A stretch of DNA of 64,000 nt, from the NCBI GenBank assembly GCA_009760855.2, contig WPIO01000313.1, positions 36,383 to 100,382 of the forward strand. The letters run 5' to 3'. The notes under the pieces are model-generated. The model did no database searches. It saw only the letters and a program-made list of their open reading frames with translations, and was not told the origin of the DNA. Shown one piece after another: positions 59,780 to 64,000 of this stretch (position 1 is its first letter; every line of letters begins with the position of its first letter). A program made the position numbers and the translations under genes. The DNA comes from Cristatella mucedo. Lineage: Eukaryota; Bryozoa; Phylactolaemata; Cristatellidae.

Positions 59780-59960
59780 CTCTCTTTCTGTCGACAGTGG
59801 CACATCCTTTCCGGCCGTCCTAAGCTGCCACTCATATGCTTTATACTTTACATTCCGCTACCCAACTGCCCCGCGACACAGCTGTGCCACTCACTTTCTC
59901 ATCGCAGCATCAGAAACAGTTTGCTGGAAATCGAATGTTCACTAGAAGCCACTAAGGTTT
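59780..59960 (+). mobile_element. LINE 3' UTR fragment
   Basis: tgtcgacagtggcacatcc, cgtcctaagctgccactc, the cactttctcatcgcagc stretch and agaagccactaaggt follow the order of the 36100-36385 fragment. Confidence 0.6.
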
Positions 59961-61599
59961 TGAGTGGACAGTGCACTCTTCTTGGTAGTACTGCTTGACT
60001 TGGGCTGGCCGTCGAAGACTTAAGATAGACTTGAACGAACACTTGTTAGTGAGTGTTTTTGACCTTCTTGGTAAAGACCGAGTTGAGGCTGAAAAATATT
60101 ATCAATCGTTGTGGCCGTCGATGACGCTCCTTCTTTATTGCTTTATAAAGCATTGTACACTACTTGAGTGACGAAATCATCTACGTGTTCTGCTAGAATC
60201 CGTGTTTATAGAACACTACTAGCTTTTCATTTAAGGAATCGGATAATGATTCAGCACGTGGCAAAGGTGATCACGAATGTTTGTACTCACGTGGAGTTGC
60301 ATTGTGGGGGCCCTTTCCTAGATCTCTAGTAAAAGCAACTGGTCCAGGATCACTCTGTGGGTGTAACAAGTAGGAATGGACACTTTAGAAAAACTGACTG
60401 CTAAGTGAAGTGTTAACTGATATGTAGGTACTTAATCTGCCTCACTTGGTGTTTACCTTACGGGCATTACACCTACAGCAAATTTATCGTCTACCTAGGC
60501 CTGCATTTTGGTCATCCGAGAATTGCTCAACTTTTTCACTGTGTCCTCGATATTACAAAGACTGTCCGGTCTGAGACATTGGATCGCTTTTTAAATTTTA
60601 CATGTAAAACGTTAGCTCACTAAAAACACACAAGGAATTTCACGACATGCTGTTTGGGGAAAGCCTAATGAATTACGCTGGCTGGGATGTTGATGACGCC
60701 CTGATCTGTTAGCTGTGCACATGGGACAACTCACTTCGGGCTTCAATTCTTGCATACCACGCATAGTAACAATCTTAGTGGCTTTGCTGTTGTGTTTTGT
60801 GATTAATTTGGATTTAAGATGTTATTTTTCGATTGGGTTATCGTTTTAATTGGCCACAATCAGCTCTTCGTCAAAGACGATGCAACAGTCAGTTGCGATC
60901 TACTGACTTTCGTCTTGCGGTCTCATCTTAGTTATCGAATAGTTTCCAAAGTAGTTTCCAAAATAGTTTTCCAAATGACATTTCCAAAACTTTCAAATGT
61001 AATAGGCTTGTATTGACGACAGGAAACTTTGAAAATCACATTGACCACTCAAGCACAGATCTGATACCCTTATTTCTTGATTCCCTAGAGAAGTTTGACC
61101 TGCCTAACCTGTTAGGCATGGTACTTATATTGGTACCAGCATGTTCTCTTCGAGAGCAAGTTAGTAGCCAAAGAAGCTCATCTGCCACCATATAGAAGTG
61201 ACTGTTAAACAGCTTACCTTACTTTTGCTTAACTAAGTCATTGCATGTCACTTCCTGGCCAACGACTATCGTGGGCAGTTCCATTTTAAAGCTTCGATAT
61301 TCTACAAGTCTTGCAAAAGGCGACAAATGCATTTTCATTTCAGAGCGTCCTATGTGAGTGCTTCTTCAGTAGCTATTTCTTCTAGTGCGAATTTTCAATG
61401 TTTATAGTAGTGTATTTTGTATGCTTAAAGTTAACAAGCGTTTTATATTCTACAAGTTTGCTAGAGCACATTTGTGGTCAGTCGAAGCCGATATCTTCTT
61501 GCTGAGTTTTGAATTCGGTAAAAATATAAGCCGCGAGAGCTCAATTGTACTCTAGACTAGTAGTGACGACACTAGACCTGTTACCCGGAGATGTCGGGA
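59961..61599. other. Stretch without recognised features
   Basis: No gene or repeat recognised. A near-tandem pair of tagtttccaaa words occurs at 60940-60970. Confidence 0.4.
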
Positions 61600-61815
61600 T
61601 CGTTCGCATCTGATGGCGACATGCTTTGTCCGTCTGCACAATGTGGCACATTCTTTCCTGCAGTCCTGAGCTGTACTTACATGCTGCTCACTACCTCAAC
61701 TGCCCTACAGACTCGGGTATGCCTCTCACTTTCTCTTTCTTGCTTTTCAAGCATTTTATTGGCTACCTAATGTGCACAGAAAGACGCGAAGGCTTGCGGG
61801 GGCAATACAAAACCC
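61600..61815 (+). mobile_element. LINE 3' UTR fragment
   Basis: cacaatgtggcacattc, gcagtcctgagctgtac, cactttctctttcttgc and attggctacctaatgtgcac match the 36100-36385 fragment in order. The open frame over it is a chance product. Confidence 0.62.
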
Positions 61816-62234
61816 TCTATCGTAGTGCTGCTAGACTTCGGGGGGCTAGATTTTGGCCAGATTTATCTGAGACAAGCTTGAGTGCAACGTTTGGCTACAC
61901 CTTCTAAATGAGAATGGTAAAATGTACTTTAAATGGTTTTCTATTGCCCTTGCTTTTACTTTTCTTTTGCTTAATGACCCACTGAATCTTATTTTATGGC
62001 AATCTATTTTCTACTTAATAGGTCGGGGTCCAGCATTTGAAGTGGAGTATATGGGTAAATACCTAAAGGACTATGAGCAAAGAAGAAATAGAATGAGTAC
62101 GTCCATCATGGTGCTTCGCTGGGCTACGGCTCAGCCTTATATTTGAAGAATAGTTTAGCTCTGCTTAGTCAGAGTTGTAGCGCTAAGAGTAAACCAAATT
62201 AGCCGTTTTTATCATCTTATCCCGATTCCATTGC
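61816..62234 (+). other. Stretch with one unassigned ORF
   Basis: 61922-62146 is open for 74 codons (MYFKWFSIALAFTFLLLND..., later VEYMGKYLKDYEQRRNRMS). An acceptor-like ttttctacttaatag precedes the second half. No family is recognised and no exon partner is seen, so it is not called as a gene. Confidence 0.25.
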
Positions 62235-62460
62235 TAATCATAATAATAATAATAATCACTTGATGAAATGCCCTAAGAAAAAATCAATCTGTTTCTAAGT
62301 GCTTTCTATTTGCTGCAGAGGAAACAAGATCGAATGGTGAGTAGTATCATACTTGTTAAACAACAAGAATAACATGGTCAGGAGTGACATACACAGGGTT
62401 ACCATGCAAGTTTGGTTAGTGGCAGCATGCAACAGTGTCAGCACTCATAAGCACATTATT
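62235..62460 (-). mobile_element. LINE 3' end with ATT tail
   Basis: aataataataataatcac, then aaatcaatctgtttctaag, tttgctgcagagg, gtgacatacacagggttac and ggttagtggcagcatgcaac. It extends further into the 3' UTR than the copy in exon I and helps to define that insertion. Confidence 0.75.
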
Positions 62461-63039
62461 ACCTTTAGATTCAACCTTAATTGGCTTCAGTTGCTGGTGC
62501 ACGGCAGTCTCATTAACGCCGTAAACAGAAGAAGTCACATGTTTACATTTTGAGGGCATACAGCTGATTTGAGGAGCTATTGGAAATAATATTTAAATCA
62601 ACGGCAAGGAGAACGCGGCCATTCCTTAGTGCAAAGAAGGGAGACTGAAGCTTGGATTAGTCCAAAGTTTGGCCTCTCCTTGTGCCTCTTAGTTCCCTAC
62701 TAGCTACCCTGCTCACCTTTAAACATGGATTTTCACAGGTATATGAGAAGTTAGTCGTATTTCAAGTCGTTGCTGAAATCGAGTTGGTCAGTTCAGCTAG
62801 TTGGCTTACGAAGGCGTGGTTGGCGAAATCGAGTTGGCAGGGCGTTCATCCTTACAGAAATCGCTCTCTAAATGAGCCACAGAGGCAGCATTATTGATAC
62901 AAATGAGTCTAACCCATTGTAAATTATGTCTGCTATCTTATTGAATCAGCACGGAGGCAACGTGTCCTGTTCCAAAGTGACCTTTAGTTATACGACCGCA
63001 TAAGCTGCCTCATCCAGTCTGCTACGACCCAGCTGCATA
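62461..63039. other. Stretch without recognised features
   Basis: No gene or repeat recognised with confidence. Confidence 0.4.
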
Positions 63040-63680
63040 GCAATGCTACAGTTCGAGCTTCATTAGACAGGGATACTACATCTAAGCTGGCCCAGACATT
63101 TCTGACATCCTGACTTGACTGCTGTAACTCACTGCTTGCTTGTTTGCCAGACTGTTCAGTCAGGCACTTGTTGCTTGTGCGAAACTTTGCAGCTTGGCTA
63201 GTCTGTCGTGAGCGTGGCAGCTGCCACATCACTTCACTTCTTGCGTACCTGTGCTGACGTCCAATCAAGCAGAGCATCGACTTCAAGGCTCAGCCAGTCA
63301 CTTTTAGGTCCCTTCATTCCTTGGCTCTGGCCTACCTATCGGATATAATCATCACCAGGCTTGGCATTGTATCACCTGCTTTTCTGATTTGAATTGATTC
63401 GCTTCAACTGATACGATCCTTAATTGGTTAATAGAGAGCCGGGTCTTCACTTCGTTGGCTTCCAAAGCTTGTAACTCACTCCTAATAGGCACCTTGACAT
63501 CCCGCTACTCACGTAGTTTAAAAAGAAGCTAAAACCCATATATTTATCACAGCATTTAGTGGGTGCATGGGATTCGTCTATTGTGTGCTTATGTGTGCCG
63601 ACTCTGTGCATGCTGCCAGTAACCATTTGTGCATGCTGACCCCGTGCAAGTCACCTCGAACCTGAGTATGATTAATGCCA
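63040..63680 (+). mobile_element. LINE C-terminal domain and 3' UTR, decayed
   Basis: It parallels 45110-45600: agcttggctagtctgtcgtgagcg, ccaatcaagcagagcatcgac, cctacctatcgga, tttagtgggtgcatgggattc and gtgcatgctgacccc, all in the same order, with many frameshifts. The open minus-strand frame 62984-63286 is a shadow of this copy. Confidence 0.7.
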
Positions 63681-64000
63681 CTGAGCCTGCTACTACTAAC
63701 CATTCCGTCCTGCCACCTATATACGCCTCCTAAGCAGTGCAGTCGTCCCTCTCCACTTCTAGCTCCCACTCAGAAAGCAGCAATTTGTTGTGCATTTCTC
63801 GGGACTCAGTTGTTATTTTTCTGCGAAATTGCTTTCCAGCTCTTTCAAAAAAGAGTTTTGGTCAATCGCTTTAGGGATAGCAGTTTTTTCTTAACTTTGA
63901 GTCCAAATTTAAGATGCAGGTTATTGTAGCTCAATTAAGTGTGGACAGGAGTAAATAGGTTTTAACTAAGCTGCTAGTGGGGCTCCGTGTTCCATAAATA
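63681..64000. other. Window end without recognised features
   Basis: No gene recognised. Short ORFs only. Confidence 0.4.

Overview
The window looks like nuclear DNA from a multicellular animal, probably an invertebrate. The reasons are short exons with good GT-AG sites in long introns, many broken CR1/L2-type LINEs, an LTR retrotransposon, a hAT-like DNA element and simple repeats. No bacterial or organellar signals are seen, and the species cannot be named from sequence alone.

One gene dominates, on the + strand and entering from the left. It is a ROCO protein (leucine-rich repeats, Roc GTPase, COR) of the kinase-less, MFHAS1-like kind. Positions 1-33949 hold a tandem array. Each unit of about 4.2-5.1 kb carries one 141-nt, phase-0 exon encoding exactly two LRRs, followed by an intron filled with dead LINE reverse transcriptase in the same orientation. 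Nine exon copies are visible: one partial at the left edge, seven complete (ends 4351, 8580, 12916, 17236, 21567, 26643, 30879) and one split by a LINE tail (33605-33949). A further LRR exon lies at 38468-38575. The large last exon, 51200-53167, holds the final LRR, the Roc P-loop and the COR region. All visible junctions are phase 0, so the exons can be joined in one frame.

The exon copies fall into subtypes that differ mainly in charged, probably exposed residues. The intron halves occur in all four left/right combinations, the signature of unequal crossing-over or gene conversion, and the switches in two units lie at the conserved RT active-site stretch. One unit also has a three-junction rearrangement.

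From 33950 to 51199 the introns hold LINE fragments in both orientations, an antisense LTR retrotransposon (39076-43266, decayed gag-PR-RT-RH-IN with 271-bp LTRs) inside one copy of a roughly 650-bp tandem duplication, a 300-bp GA tract and a TA tract. After the stop codon at 53167 come a duplicated 3' flank, a tRNA-like sequence, minus-strand ORFs I do not recognise, a nested hAT-like element (56805-57669) and more LINE 3' ends. I see no second gene that can be firmly supported on the right.

The candidate for an undescribed system is the LRR-exon amplifier: a receptor-like ROCO gene whose two-repeat LRR modules multiply, mix and perhaps diversify through homology supplied by LINE copies carried with each exon.
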